From positions 1 to 38,839 of the forward strand of contig NZ_MVIF01000051.1 of the NCBI RefSeq assembly GCF_002086675.1: a stretch of 38,839 bases of DNA, given 5' to 3'. This document shows, piece after piece, positions 8,323 to 16,047 of the stretch. The notes beneath the pieces were generated by a model. It had not been told where the DNA came from and ran no database searches. It saw only the letters and a list, made by a program, of their open reading frames with translations. The translations under genes were made by a program, and so were the position numbers. The stretch is from Mycobacterium persicum (GTDB lineage Bacteria; Actinomycetota; Actinomycetes; Mycobacteriales; Mycobacteriaceae). How positions within the stretch are numbered: the stretch's first letter is position 1; every line of letters begins with the position of its first letter.

Positions 8323-9389
8323 CCGCATTCCCCTGACTCGGCCGACCCTCCGGCCCGCGACCAGAGCCGAAGCGATCCTCTGACGATGTCGGCTCCGCAG
8401 GCGGCGGGCAGGTCGCCGGCGCGACCATCGCGGGAACTGCGGTGATGCTGCCATCGCACCGCCCGCCGCAACAGCGCCGCCATATTCTCGGGCGCGATGC
8501 CCTCCGATTCGAGGTGCAGCGCGGACACTGCGTCCAGGGCGGCGCTCATCCGGGCGAGCACCATGTCGTCGCCGGATGAACACCGCGCTATCCGCTCGTC
8601 CGTCACGGCCATCGCCTCGAGCGCCGTGACGGCTTCGAGTATGCGGCGGTAACGCGGAGGGGCGCCGGCGGCCATCACGCCGGCGACGACGGCGTCGACA
8701 CCGCTGGCCCGGCGCAGCAGGGCCCGCACTCCCGCCGGTGGTACACCGCGGCGCACCGCCGCGACGCCAAGTGCGATGCCGAACAGATCGAGGGCCTCCA
8801 GCAGCCGCATCCGCATCGGAGTCGACACCGTGAGCTCCGCCGCCAGAAAGCCGTCGAAGGATCCGCCGAGGCAGGTCAGACCGTCGGGGTGGGCGGCCAG
8901 CGCGCGCAGCGCGGGCCAGCAGGTTTCATCGAGATCGTCGAACGCCGCGGCGGCGAGCAGCCCGATCATCGGTACCACGGGCAGGCCGACCAGCGCGGAA
9001 AAATGCGCGCAGCGGGTCTGCGCCGCGGCCATCGGCCCGGCACCGCCGAAGCCACTCAGATCTGCCTTGTTCAGCACGATCACCAGCGGCTGCCCGGCGT
9101 CACGGACGGCGGCTATGGCGTCGCGGTCCTCGGGTTTGAGCGCCTCCGCCAGGACGTACAACTGCACGTCGGCGACGCTGGCCGGGGAGACCGGTGAAAC
9201 CGAAGCCGCCAGTCCCGCGCCGCGCAGGGCATGCGCCACCGTGCGGCAACCCGTCCCCGGGCGCCCGCGGACCGCCACCCGCAGCGGCTCCGCGACGCGC
9301 GCGGCGATCGGCTGCACCCGCCGGTCACCGGTACGGCCGGCGAGGCGCGTCAGCTCGTCGACGAAAAGCCGATACCCCTGCCCCGTCAT
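8319..9389 (-). CDS. GTPase-like protein, partner of the downstream dynamin-like gene (Rv0209-like)
   Basis: A 356-residue protein without signal peptide or obvious membrane segment. GRPGTGCRTV (~40-49) lies where a P-loop would be but lacks the invariant Lys. A clear G4 motif NKADL follows LVIVL, so a GTPase fold is likely while hydrolysis is doubtful. The C-terminal half is alanine-rich helix. A GGGGG tract sits two bases before the ATG at 9389. The stop overlaps the start of the next gene (ATGA), so both products are probably made in a fixed ratio and form a complex. It is the ortholog of M. tuberculosis Rv0209, of unknown function. Confidence 0.75.
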   Translation of the reverse strand: MTGQGYRLFVDELTRLAGRTGDRRVQPIAARVAEPLRVAVRGRPGTGCRTVAHALRGAGLAASVSPVSPASVADVQLYVLAEALKPEDRDAIAAVRDAGQPLVIVLNKADLSGFGGAGPMAAAQTRCAHFSALVGLPVVPMIGLLAAAAFDDLDETCWPALRALAAHPDGLTCLGGSFDGFLAAELTVSTPMRMRLLEALDLFGIALGVAAVRRGVPPAGVRALLRRASGVDAVVAGVMAAGAPPRYRRILEAVTALEAMAVTDERIARCSSGDDMVLARMSAALDAVSALHLESEGIAPENMAALLRRAVRWQHHRSSRDGRAGDLPAACGADIVRGSLRLWSRAGGSAESGECG

Positions 9390-9530
9390 AGCCCCCTGCT
9401 CGGTCGCATCACGCCGACACCGAATGGTGGCAGCTGCGCCCCCGCGCCGCCAGCCACCCTCGAGCCGGGAGTGTATCTACTCCGTTACGAATGACCATCG
9501 GCTGTCGAGACCGGCCCAATCCGACGACGC

Positions 9531-9848
9531 TCAAGTCGTCGCGGGCGGTGGCGCTACGGACTCCACGCTGACCAGTTCGGTCAGACCACTGATCTGCAGG
9601 ACCGGCATCATGCGCGAGCTCGCGACCAGGCGCAGCTGATCGGCGTGCACGTAAAGGGCGTTGATGGCCTTGCTGTCCAGGTACTCCACCGCGCTGAGGT
9701 CGACGGTGAGCGTGTCGCCGGCGCCCACGGCCTCACGAAGCGCGCTGGCAAAGACGTCGACGTTGCTCATATCGATTTCTCCGACCGCTATCAGCACCGG
9801 CGTGCCGTCGCTGCGGCGTTCGGTCGACAGGGTCAGCGGTGTGGTCAT
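9531..9848 (-). CDS. STAS-domain anti-anti-sigma factor
   Basis: A 105-residue single STAS domain with the phosphorylatable serine in the motif YLDSKAIN (Ser59). In partner switching the dephosphorylated STAS protein sequesters an RsbW-type kinase and so frees a sigma factor; phosphorylation at this serine reverses it. The ATG at 9848 overlaps the stop of the upstream multidomain gene (TGATG), so the two are translationally coupled. That gene carries both an RsbW-like kinase domain and a PP2C phosphatase, the two enzymes that would act on Ser59. The start further upstream (9983) would add residues encoded inside that gene and is rejected. No sigma factor gene is nearby. Confidence 0.88.
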   Translation of the reverse strand: MTTPLTLSTERRSDGTPVLIAVGEIDMSNVDVFASALREAVGAGDTLTVDLSAVEYLDSKAINALYVHADQLRLVASSRMMPVLQISGLTELVSVESVAPPPATT

Positions 9849-12800
9849 CAGGAGATCCTCGCGTGAAGATGAACGGTGGTGCCGAGCGTGCCGGCCTGGA
9901 TGGTGACGTCGTCCATGAGAGTCCGCATCAGGGCGATGCCGCGGCCGCGGTGGGAATCCTGCCGCGGCCGCGGAGGTTTCCACGAGCCGGTGTCGGTGAT
10001 GGTCAGCTGCAGTCGGTCCGCCAAGGCGATGGCGCGCAGGACGATGGTGCCCTGCGGATCACGCCGGTGTCCGTGCTCGATGGCGTTCGCGAGGGCCTCA
10101 CCGACGGCGATCAGCACGTCCTGTGCCTGGCCGGGACCGATCATGGCGCGCGCCAGCCAACCCCGTAGCGCGCTGCGGGTGGCGGCCAGCTGGCTGGCCC
10201 GGGCGGGAAGGTCGATCTCCAGCGGGCCGGGCTGCCGATAGAGCAACAGGGCCACGTCGTCCGGGTAGCCGCCGCCGGGGTTGAGCCCGGACATGATGTG
10301 GCTGGCCAGCTCTTCCAGGGCGACGGTGCCGCCGTCCCGAACCAGCGCGATGGCCTCGGCGATGCCCTGGTCCAGCGGGCGGCGGCGACGCTCCACCAGA
10401 CCGTCGGTGTAGAGCAGCAAAGTCGCGCTGGGCGGGATGGTCAGGCGTGCTTCGGGTCGGGTCCAGTCCGGGCGCACCCCGAGCGCGATGGTGCCGGCCT
10501 CGTCGAGAATCCGCTCGGTGCCGTCGGCGTGAACCAGGATCGGCGGTGGGTGGCCTGCGCTGGAATAGAGCAGCTCACCGGTGTCGGGGCTGAGCACCGC
10601 GCAGAACGCGGTGGTGCACTGGGCCCCGGGCAGACGCGCCGCGAACCGGTCCAGACCGGTGAGGGCGACGCCGGGGCTGAGGTGCTCGAGCAGCAGGGCG
10701 CGGCAGGCGCTGCGCAACTGCCCCATCACGGTCGCGGCGGCCAGTCCGTGGCCGACACAGTCCCCGACGACCAGCGCGAGGCGCCCGGCGTCCAGGTCGA
10801 CGACGTCATACCAGTCGCCGCCGACTTGCAGCGGCCGGGTGGCCGGCTGGTAGCGGACCGCGAATCCGCCGGGCAGGTGGGCCGGACCCAGGATCGCGTG
10901 TTGCAGCGCCAGGGCCGTCTCGCGTTGCTGGTCGAGCTGGTAGACGCGCTGCAGACCCTGCCCCAGACGCCCGGCCAGCGCCGTCAGCAGGGTTCGGTCT
11001 TCGGAGCTGAACGGCCGGTTCTCGGCCAGCTCGATCCAGATCACCAGCACCCCTCGCGGGTGTTGCAGGGCAATGCCCGCGGTCCCCGGTGTCATCGCCT
11101 CGGTGGTGAGCAGATCAGCCTTGCCCAGCGAAGAGATCGTCGCCCGGGTGTCAGCGGGCAGCTCGGCCCACCGCGCGGGCTCACCCGTTGACGCCACTTC
11201 CGGTTCGCCGGCAACCGGGGCTTGCGTTTCGGCACCGTGGCCGGCGACGGTAACCGCCAGCACCCGGCGCGCCCGCCACAGCTCGCGCAGCACCTCGACC
11301 GCGGCCTGGATCGCCGCATCGAGGCTGTCGGCCTGCACCAGTTGCTGGTTGAGGGCGGCCAACGCGGTCTGGCTCTGCACGGTGTAGTGCTCGGCGGTGA
11401 CGTCACGGAAGGTGCCGACCATGACACGCCGGCCGGTGTCGGGGTCGTCGACCTGATTGAAGCTGGCGTTGATCCAGATCCGGTGCCCGTCTCGGTGGCG
11501 CGCCGGAACGGTGTAGCTGCCGTGGGGGTGGGTGAGGAAATGGGCGAACGCGTCGGCGAACTGCCGGTGGGCTTCGGGGTCGTCGCCGGCGTCGGGCCAC
11601 CACGGGTGGGTCTGCACGTAGGGCAGGCCTTCAGGGCCGTAGCCGAGGATCTCGGTGAACGCGCTGTTGATCTCGACGACGGTGCCACGCTCGTCGCACA
11701 CGAAGAAGGCCTCTTGCAGCGAGTCCACCAGGGCGGTACGCCAACGGGCGTGGTGATTGCGCAGTCGCGTCATTTGGACATTGGCACGCACCCGCGCCAG
11801 CAACTCCGCGGCGGCAAACGGCTTGACCAGGTAGTCGTCGGCGCCCGCGTCCAGCCCTTCCACGGACGCCTCTTGCCCGGCGCGCGCCGACAGCAGCAGC
11901 ACCGGCACCGCAGCGGTGCGCGGATCCGCCCGCAGCTGTGCGACCAGCGCAAGACCATCCAGCCGGGGCATCATCACGTCGCTGATCACCAGGTCGGGCA
12001 CCTCGGCGCGGATCGCGGCCAGCGCCTGCCGGCCGTCGCTGAGGGCGTCGACGCGGTAGTCCGCGCTCCGCAGCAGCCGGGTCAGGTAGTCCCGCATGTC
12101 GGCGTTGTCGTCGGCAACCAGCACTCGCGCCCGGGTGGCTGAACCCGCTGGAACCGACTCAGCGGTGACGGGGTCCTCGGTCGGCCGAGCGGGCCCGGTG
12201 TCCACCACGGCGTTAGTGTCAGCGGGCACCCACCGCAGCGCTTCCTGCAGGTAGGCCTCGGCCGCCGAAACTGCCTGCGCGGGCTCGTGGGAGGCGAGCG
12301 CGCCGGCGGGCAGGTGTGCCGTGCCGTACGGCAACCGGATGGTGAAAGTGGTACCGACACCTTGGCTGCTGTCGACGGTGATGCTGCCGCCAAGCAGCCC
12401 GACCAGCTCCTTGACCAGGGCCAAACCGATTCCGCTGCCCTCGTTGGATCGGGCCTGCACGGTTTCGACGCGGTGGAAACGCTCGAACAACCGGGGCATC
12501 TCCGCTGCTGGCACCCCGACGCCGGTGTCGCTGACCGTGACCACGGCGTCGCCGTCTCTCCGGCCGACCCGCACGGTGATCGACCCCTCGAAGGTGAACT
12601 TCAACGCGTTGGACAGCAGGTTGAGCACCACCTTCTCCCACATGTCGCGATCGACGTAGACCGGTTCGTCCAGCGGCGCGCAATCCACGATGAATTCGAG
12701 CCCGGCCCGCTCCACTGCCGAGCGGAACACGCTGGCCAGGTCGGCGGTGACGGCGGCGAGGTCGACCGGCTGGTAGTGGGCCCGCATCCGGCCGGCCTCG

Positions 12801-14092
12801 ATGCGGGAAAAGTCCAGGAGGGTGTTGACCAGCTTGGCCAGCCGCAACCCGTTGCGGTGCACAACCTCGAGCTCCTCTCGCGCCTGTTCGTCGAGCCCCG
12901 GTGCGCGACGGCGCAGCTCCGCGACCGGCCCGATGATCAGCGTGAGCGGGGTGCGGAACTCGTGACTGATGTTGGAGAAGAATGTGGTCTTGGCCCGGTC
13001 CAGCTCGGCGAGGTTCTCGGCCCGCTGCTGCTGCGCCTGATAGCTGCGGGCACTGGCGATTCCGGCGGACAGGTGCCCGGCAACCAACTCGACAAACCCG
13101 CGGTAGCCCTCGTCGAGCCGGCGATAGCGATTCAGCGCGGCCACCAGGAAGCCGTAGGGCGGAGCACCTTGCTGCGGCAGCGGCACCACCAGCGCCTGCG
13201 CCGGAGGGTCGGGCCAGTCCCCGGTCGGCAGCTGGTGGAACAAGCCGTCGAGCTCGACGAGGACCGACTGCCCGCGCGCTGCTTGCTCGAGCGGCCACAC
13301 CGCGGAGCCGTCGGCCGCCAGCGTCGTGGGCGCCGCCGGCTGCCCCATGGCGCTCCCGCTGACCGCCGCCAACCGCGCCGCCGCGCCCCCAGCAAACGCT
13401 CCCTCGTCGAACGCTCCCTCGTCGAACAGTCGGTCGTCGAACAAATAGGTCAGTGTGAACGGCAAGTCGCGCGGATCATGGCCGAGTTGGGCGGCGGTGA
13501 ACGCCAGCATCTCCTGTTCGGTGCGCACCACGCTGGGGTCGGACCCGAGATCGCGCAGGGTAGCCATCCGACGCTCGTTGATCACCCGGTCGGTGTCCTC
13601 TCTGACCACGCACAACATGCCGACAACGTGCCCGAAGTCGTCGCGCAGCGGGCTGTAGGAGAACGTGTGGTACGTCTCTTCCCGGTATCCCGACCGTTCG
13701 AGGAACAGCAACAGGGCGGCATCCCAGGTCGCTTGTCCGGTGGACAGCACCCGCTGGATCCGCGGACCGATGTCGTCCCAGATTTCGGCCCACACCTCGC
13801 GGGCGGGCCGGCCCAGCGCCCACGGATACTTCTGGCCCAGAGTGTCCCGGCGGTAGGCGGAGTTGCAGAAGAACGTCAGCTCCGGTCCCCAGGCCATCCA
13901 CATGGAAAACCGTGACGACAGCAAGATGCTGACGGCTGTCCGCAGGCTTTGCGGCCACCCGGCGGGCGGTCCGAGTGGAGTCGCCGCCCAGTCCACCCGC
14001 CCCAGGTCGCGGCCCACCTCGCCGTCCGCGCCAAAGATCGCGTCCGGTGCCGGCATCGCCGGCCCATGCTCGGTATCCGCAGCGCCCACCAT
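9848..14092 (-). CDS. Hybrid sensor kinase / receiver / PP2C phosphatase / RsbW fusion regulator
   Basis: A 1414-residue soluble signalling protein. Domains in order: PAS-like sensor (~20-170); GAF-like (~190-350); HisKA with phospho-acceptor His377 in SNISHEFRTPL; HATPase with NLLSNALKFT (491-500), DTGVGV (522-527) and GSGIGL (552-557); receiver with Asp661/662, phospho-acceptor Asp705 and Lys757; second PAS (~785-900); second GAF (~905-1050); PP2C/SpoIIE phosphatase with GGDWYD (1091-1096), GDCVGHG (1110-1116), YTDG (1228-1231) and PDDVALLL; and an RsbW-type HATPase with Asn1336 and DTGS (1367-1370). The ATG at 14092 follows GAGAGGG. It links two-component sensing to partner switching within one chain, with the STAS gene coupled downstream. 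It is inserted between trmB and the Rv0209-like gene relative to M. tuberculosis, where the single-chain Rv1364c is the closest analogue I know. Confidence 0.93.
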   Translation of the reverse strand: MVGAADTEHGPAMPAPDAIFGADGEVGRDLGRVDWAATPLGPPAGWPQSLRTAVSILLSSRFSMWMAWGPELTFFCNSAYRRDTLGQKYPWALGRPAREVWAEIWDDIGPRIQRVLSTGQATWDAALLLFLERSGYREETYHTFSYSPLRDDFGHVVGMLCVVREDTDRVINERRMATLRDLGSDPSVVRTEQEMLAFTAAQLGHDPRDLPFTLTYLFDDRLFDEGAFDEGAFAGGAAARLAAVSGSAMGQPAAPTTLAADGSAVWPLEQAARGQSVLVELDGLFHQLPTGDWPDPPAQALVVPLPQQGAPPYGFLVAALNRYRRLDEGYRGFVELVAGHLSAGIASARSYQAQQQRAENLAELDRAKTTFFSNISHEFRTPLTLIIGPVAELRRRAPGLDEQAREELEVVHRNGLRLAKLVNTLLDFSRIEAGRMRAHYQPVDLAAVTADLASVFRSAVERAGLEFIVDCAPLDEPVYVDRDMWEKVVLNLLSNALKFTFEGSITVRVGRRDGDAVVTVSDTGVGVPAAEMPRLFERFHRVETVQARSNEGSGIGLALVKELVGLLGGSITVDSSQGVGTTFTIRLPYGTAHLPAGALASHEPAQAVSAAEAYLQEALRWVPADTNAVVDTGPARPTEDPVTAESVPAGSATRARVLVADDNADMRDYLTRLLRSADYRVDALSDGRQALAAIRAEVPDLVISDVMMPRLDGLALVAQLRADPRTAAVPVLLLSARAGQEASVEGLDAGADDYLVKPFAAAELLARVRANVQMTRLRNHHARWRTALVDSLQEAFFVCDERGTVVEINSAFTEILGYGPEGLPYVQTHPWWPDAGDDPEAHRQFADAFAHFLTHPHGSYTVPARHRDGHRIWINASFNQVDDPDTGRRVMVGTFRDVTAEHYTVQSQTALAALNQQLVQADSLDAAIQAAVEVLRELWRARRVLAVTVAGHGAETQAPVAGEPEVASTGEPARWAELPADTRATISSLGKADLLTTEAMTPGTAGIALQHPRGVLVIWIELAENRPFSSEDRTLLTALAGRLGQGLQRVYQLDQQRETALALQHAILGPAHLPGGFAVRYQPATRPLQVGGDWYDVVDLDAGRLALVVGDCVGHGLAAATVMGQLRSACRALLLEHLSPGVALTGLDRFAARLPGAQCTTAFCAVLSPDTGELLYSSAGHPPPILVHADGTERILDEAGTIALGVRPDWTRPEARLTIPPSATLLLYTDGLVERRRRPLDQGIAEAIALVRDGGTVALEELASHIMSGLNPGGGYPDDVALLLYRQPGPLEIDLPARASQLAATRSALRGWLARAMIGPGQAQDVLIAVGEALANAIEHGHRRDPQGTIVLRAIALADRLQLTITDTGSWKPPRPRQDSHRGRGIALMRTLMDDVTIQAGTLGTTVHLHARIS
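13395..13439 (-). repeat. Three tandem 15-bp units inside the fusion regulator
   Basis: Two perfect copies of AACGCTCCCTCGTCG (13395-13424) are followed by a third copy matching 11 of 15 bases (13425-13439). Read leftwards they encode three five-residue units beginning FDE or FDD in the first GAF-like region. The in-frame unit length allows copy-number change without frameshift. Confidence 0.7.
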
Positions 14093-14402
14093 CGATCCCT
14101 CTCGCGAAGGTCCGCCACCCGGCCGTCATCGCACGCGTGGCCCTAAAAAAGGTTTGCCGCCGCCGTTGGGCGCGAATCAGAACAATGGCAGATTCACACC
14201 GTACCTCCCGGCCGCGCAGAATCATTACCACTCGGTTGGGCACGCTTTCGGGCCGCTGTTGGACGTCTGTCGGGCCCGTACTGGGCCTCTGCCGGGATCG
14301 CCGGCATACCGACGTCCGCCACGTCCGGCACCGCTATCCGCTACCAGCCAAAGGCAACTGTTGGGTATCAATCTGGCCCAGGAGCGGCTACACCTGCGTT
14401 TC
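14093..14402. other. Divergent intergenic region between the fusion regulator and trmB
   Basis: This 310-base region must hold the leftward promoter of the fusion regulator and the rightward promoter of the trmB-NYN pair. The Shine-Dalgarno GAGAGGG for the leftward gene is visible. I could not place reliable -10/-35 elements and see no gene; the open frame entering trmB from 13863 runs through the fusion gene and is not real coding. Confidence 0.4.
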
Positions 14403-15209
14403 ATGAGCCACCATGGACGAATGCACGCGCAACCCGAGGTTGGGTTACGTCCCGACTCGCCGGCTCTGCCCAGCCCGGAGTCCTGCGAGCAAGACCGGGG
14501 CAGCGCGTGGGGCTATCTGCCGGCCACCAGCCTTCGCTCCCGCCATTCAGCGCTGTCGAGCACCCAGCGCCAGACCTGGGACCGGAGGTGGCCGGAGCTG
14601 GGCATCGACGCGGTCGCCGGGTCACCTCGCCGGGGACCGTTGGACACCCGCGCGTGGTTCGGCCGCGACGCGCCCCTGGTGCTGGAGATCGGCTGCGGCA
14701 GCGGGGTCTCGACGTTGGCGATGGCGCAGGCCGAGCCCCATCTCGACGTGATCGCGGTGGAAATCTACCGCCGGGGCCTGGCGCAGCTGCTGTGCGCGAT
14801 CGACAGTGAGAGCGCGACCAATATCCGGTTGATCCGCGGCAACGGGATCGGCGTGTTGAAAGACCTGATCACCTCGAATTCGCTGTCCGGGGTCCGGGTT
14901 TTCTTCCCCGACCCCTGGCCCAAGGCGCGACACCACAAGCGACGGCTGCTGCAGCCTGCCACGATCGCCCTGATCGCCGACCGGCTAATCCCCGGAGGTG
15001 TGCTGCACGCCGCGACCGACCACCCCGGCTACGCCGAGCACATCGCCGCCGCCGGCGACGCCGAGCCGCGGTTGGCCCGTGCTGATCCGGGCGCCGAAGC
15101 CCTGCCGATCTCGGTCGTTCGCCCCACGACCAAATACGAATCCAAAGCCCACGATGCCGGCAGCGCCGTCAGCGAGCTGGTCTGGAGAAAACCGAAATCA
15201 GATGACTAA
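14403..15209 (+). CDS. trmB: tRNA (guanine-N7)-methyltransferase TrmB
   Basis: Transfers a methyl group from S-adenosylmethionine to N7 of G46 in the variable loop of tRNAs. The protein has 268 residues. The SAM-binding motif is EIGCGSG at 95-101, and the family signature FFPDPWPKARHHKRR lies at 167-181. The ATG at 14403 begins MSHHGRMHAQPE, closely like the annotated start of M. tuberculosis Rv0208c; there is no strong Shine-Dalgarno. A ~20-residue serine-rich insertion (about 22-42) is longer than in that ortholog. The stop TAA is followed directly by the ATG of the NYN-domain gene, and mmpL3 lies 82 bases beyond that, so the three may be cotranscribed. Confidence 0.95.
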   Translation: MSHHGRMHAQPEVGLRPDSPALPSPESCEQDRGSAWGYLPATSLRSRHSALSSTQRQTWDRRWPELGIDAVAGSPRRGPLDTRAWFGRDAPLVLEIGCGSGVSTLAMAQAEPHLDVIAVEIYRRGLAQLLCAIDSESATNIRLIRGNGIGVLKDLITSNSLSGVRVFFPDPWPKARHHKRRLLQPATIALIADRLIPGGVLHAATDHPGYAEHIAAAGDAEPRLARADPGAEALPISVVRPTTKYESKAHDAGSAVSELVWRKPKSDD

Positions 15210-15965
15210 ATGAGCCTCACTGAAGACGTGACCACGCATACGTCGGAACCCGTCGCCGGGGCCCCGGTATCACCGCTGCCGTCGGTATTGCCCGGCGATG
15301 TGTCCAAGGACGGACTGCCCGGCTTGGCCCCGCCGACGCTTCGGGTGCTGCTGGTTTGGGACGCTCCCAACCTCGACATGGGACTGGGCTCGATCCTGGG
15401 GCGCCGGCCGACCGCGCTGGAACGGCCCCGCTTCGATGCGCTGGGCCGCTGGCTGCTGGCCCGCACCGCAGCCGTCGCCGCCAGGGCGCCGGGCGGACCG
15501 GCCATCCGAGTCGAACCGGAGGCCACCGTCTTCACCAATATCGCGCCCGGCAGCGCCGACGTGGTACGCCCGTGGGTGGACGCACTGCGCAACGTCGGGT
15601 TCGCCGTCTTCGCCAAACCCAAGGTCGACGAGGACAGCGACGTCGACCGCGACATGCTCGAGCACATCGACAAGCGCTACCGGGAGGGGCTGGCAGCCCT
15701 GGTCGTGGCCTCGGCGGACGGTCAGGCATTCCGGCAGCCGTTGGAGGAGATCGCCCGGGGCGGAATCCCAGTTCAAGTCCTTGGATTTCGTGAACACGCC
15801 AGTTGGGCGCTAGCGTCGGATACCTTGGAGTTCGTCGACCTGGAGGACATTGCCGGTGTTTTCCGGGAGCCGCTCCCCCGAATCGGCCTTGATTCGCTAC
15901 CTGAGCAGGGAGCTTGGCTGCAGCCGTTCCGGCCGCTGACCTCGCTGTTGACCTCGCGGATGTGA
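15210..15965 (+). CDS. NYN/PIN-like domain protein (Rv0207c-like)
   Basis: A 251-residue cytoplasmic protein with a LabA/NYN fold, a PIN-related nuclease family. Acidic residues sit where the metal site is expected: D51, N54 and D56 in VWDAPNLDMG, an acidic run DEDSDVDRDM near 139-148, and the strand VVASADGQAF, then GIPVQVLGF. NYN proteins process RNA in several bacteria; no substrate is known to me for this one. The start codon abuts the trmB stop, which suggests coupling with the tRNA methylase and an RNA-related role. The first ~45 residues are proline-rich and probably disordered. It is the ortholog of Rv0207c, conserved beside mmpL3. Confidence 0.8.
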   Translation: MSLTEDVTTHTSEPVAGAPVSPLPSVLPGDVSKDGLPGLAPPTLRVLLVWDAPNLDMGLGSILGRRPTALERPRFDALGRWLLARTAAVAARAPGGPAIRVEPEATVFTNIAPGSADVVRPWVDALRNVGFAVFAKPKVDEDSDVDRDMLEHIDKRYREGLAALVVASADGQAFRQPLEEIARGGIPVQVLGFREHASWALASDTLEFVDLEDIAGVFREPLPRIGLDSLPEQGAWLQPFRPLTSLLTSRM

Positions 15966-15973
15966 CAGGCCTC

Positions 15974-16005
15974 ACGTCTGAGACAACCGAGCGTCTGACA
16001 ACCGA
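15974..16005 (+). repeat. Direct repeat upstream of mmpL3
   Basis: ACGTCTGAGACAACCGA (15974-15990) is followed at once by GCGTCTGACAACCGA (15991-16005), two imperfect copies differing by a GA insertion. They lie about 45 bases before the mmpL3 start and could be a response-regulator type direct-repeat site. No regulator is identified from sequence. Confidence 0.35.
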
Positions 16006-16047
16006 AGAGCAATGCGCGGGTCGCTAACGATCCAGTAAGGAGATTAC

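Noticed and set aside
8323..8583. 87-codon N-terminal extension of the Rv0210-like gene
   Set aside because: Arg-rich and inside the upstream gene; the ATGA overlap at 8322 has a ribosome site.
12287..13915. 542-codon rightward open frame
   Set aside because: Antisense shadow of the fusion regulator, whose motifs are intact on the other strand.
13863..14402. 180-codon extension of trmB
   Set aside because: It runs through the 5' end of the fusion regulator; the methyltransferase begins at 14403 by similarity to Rv0208c.
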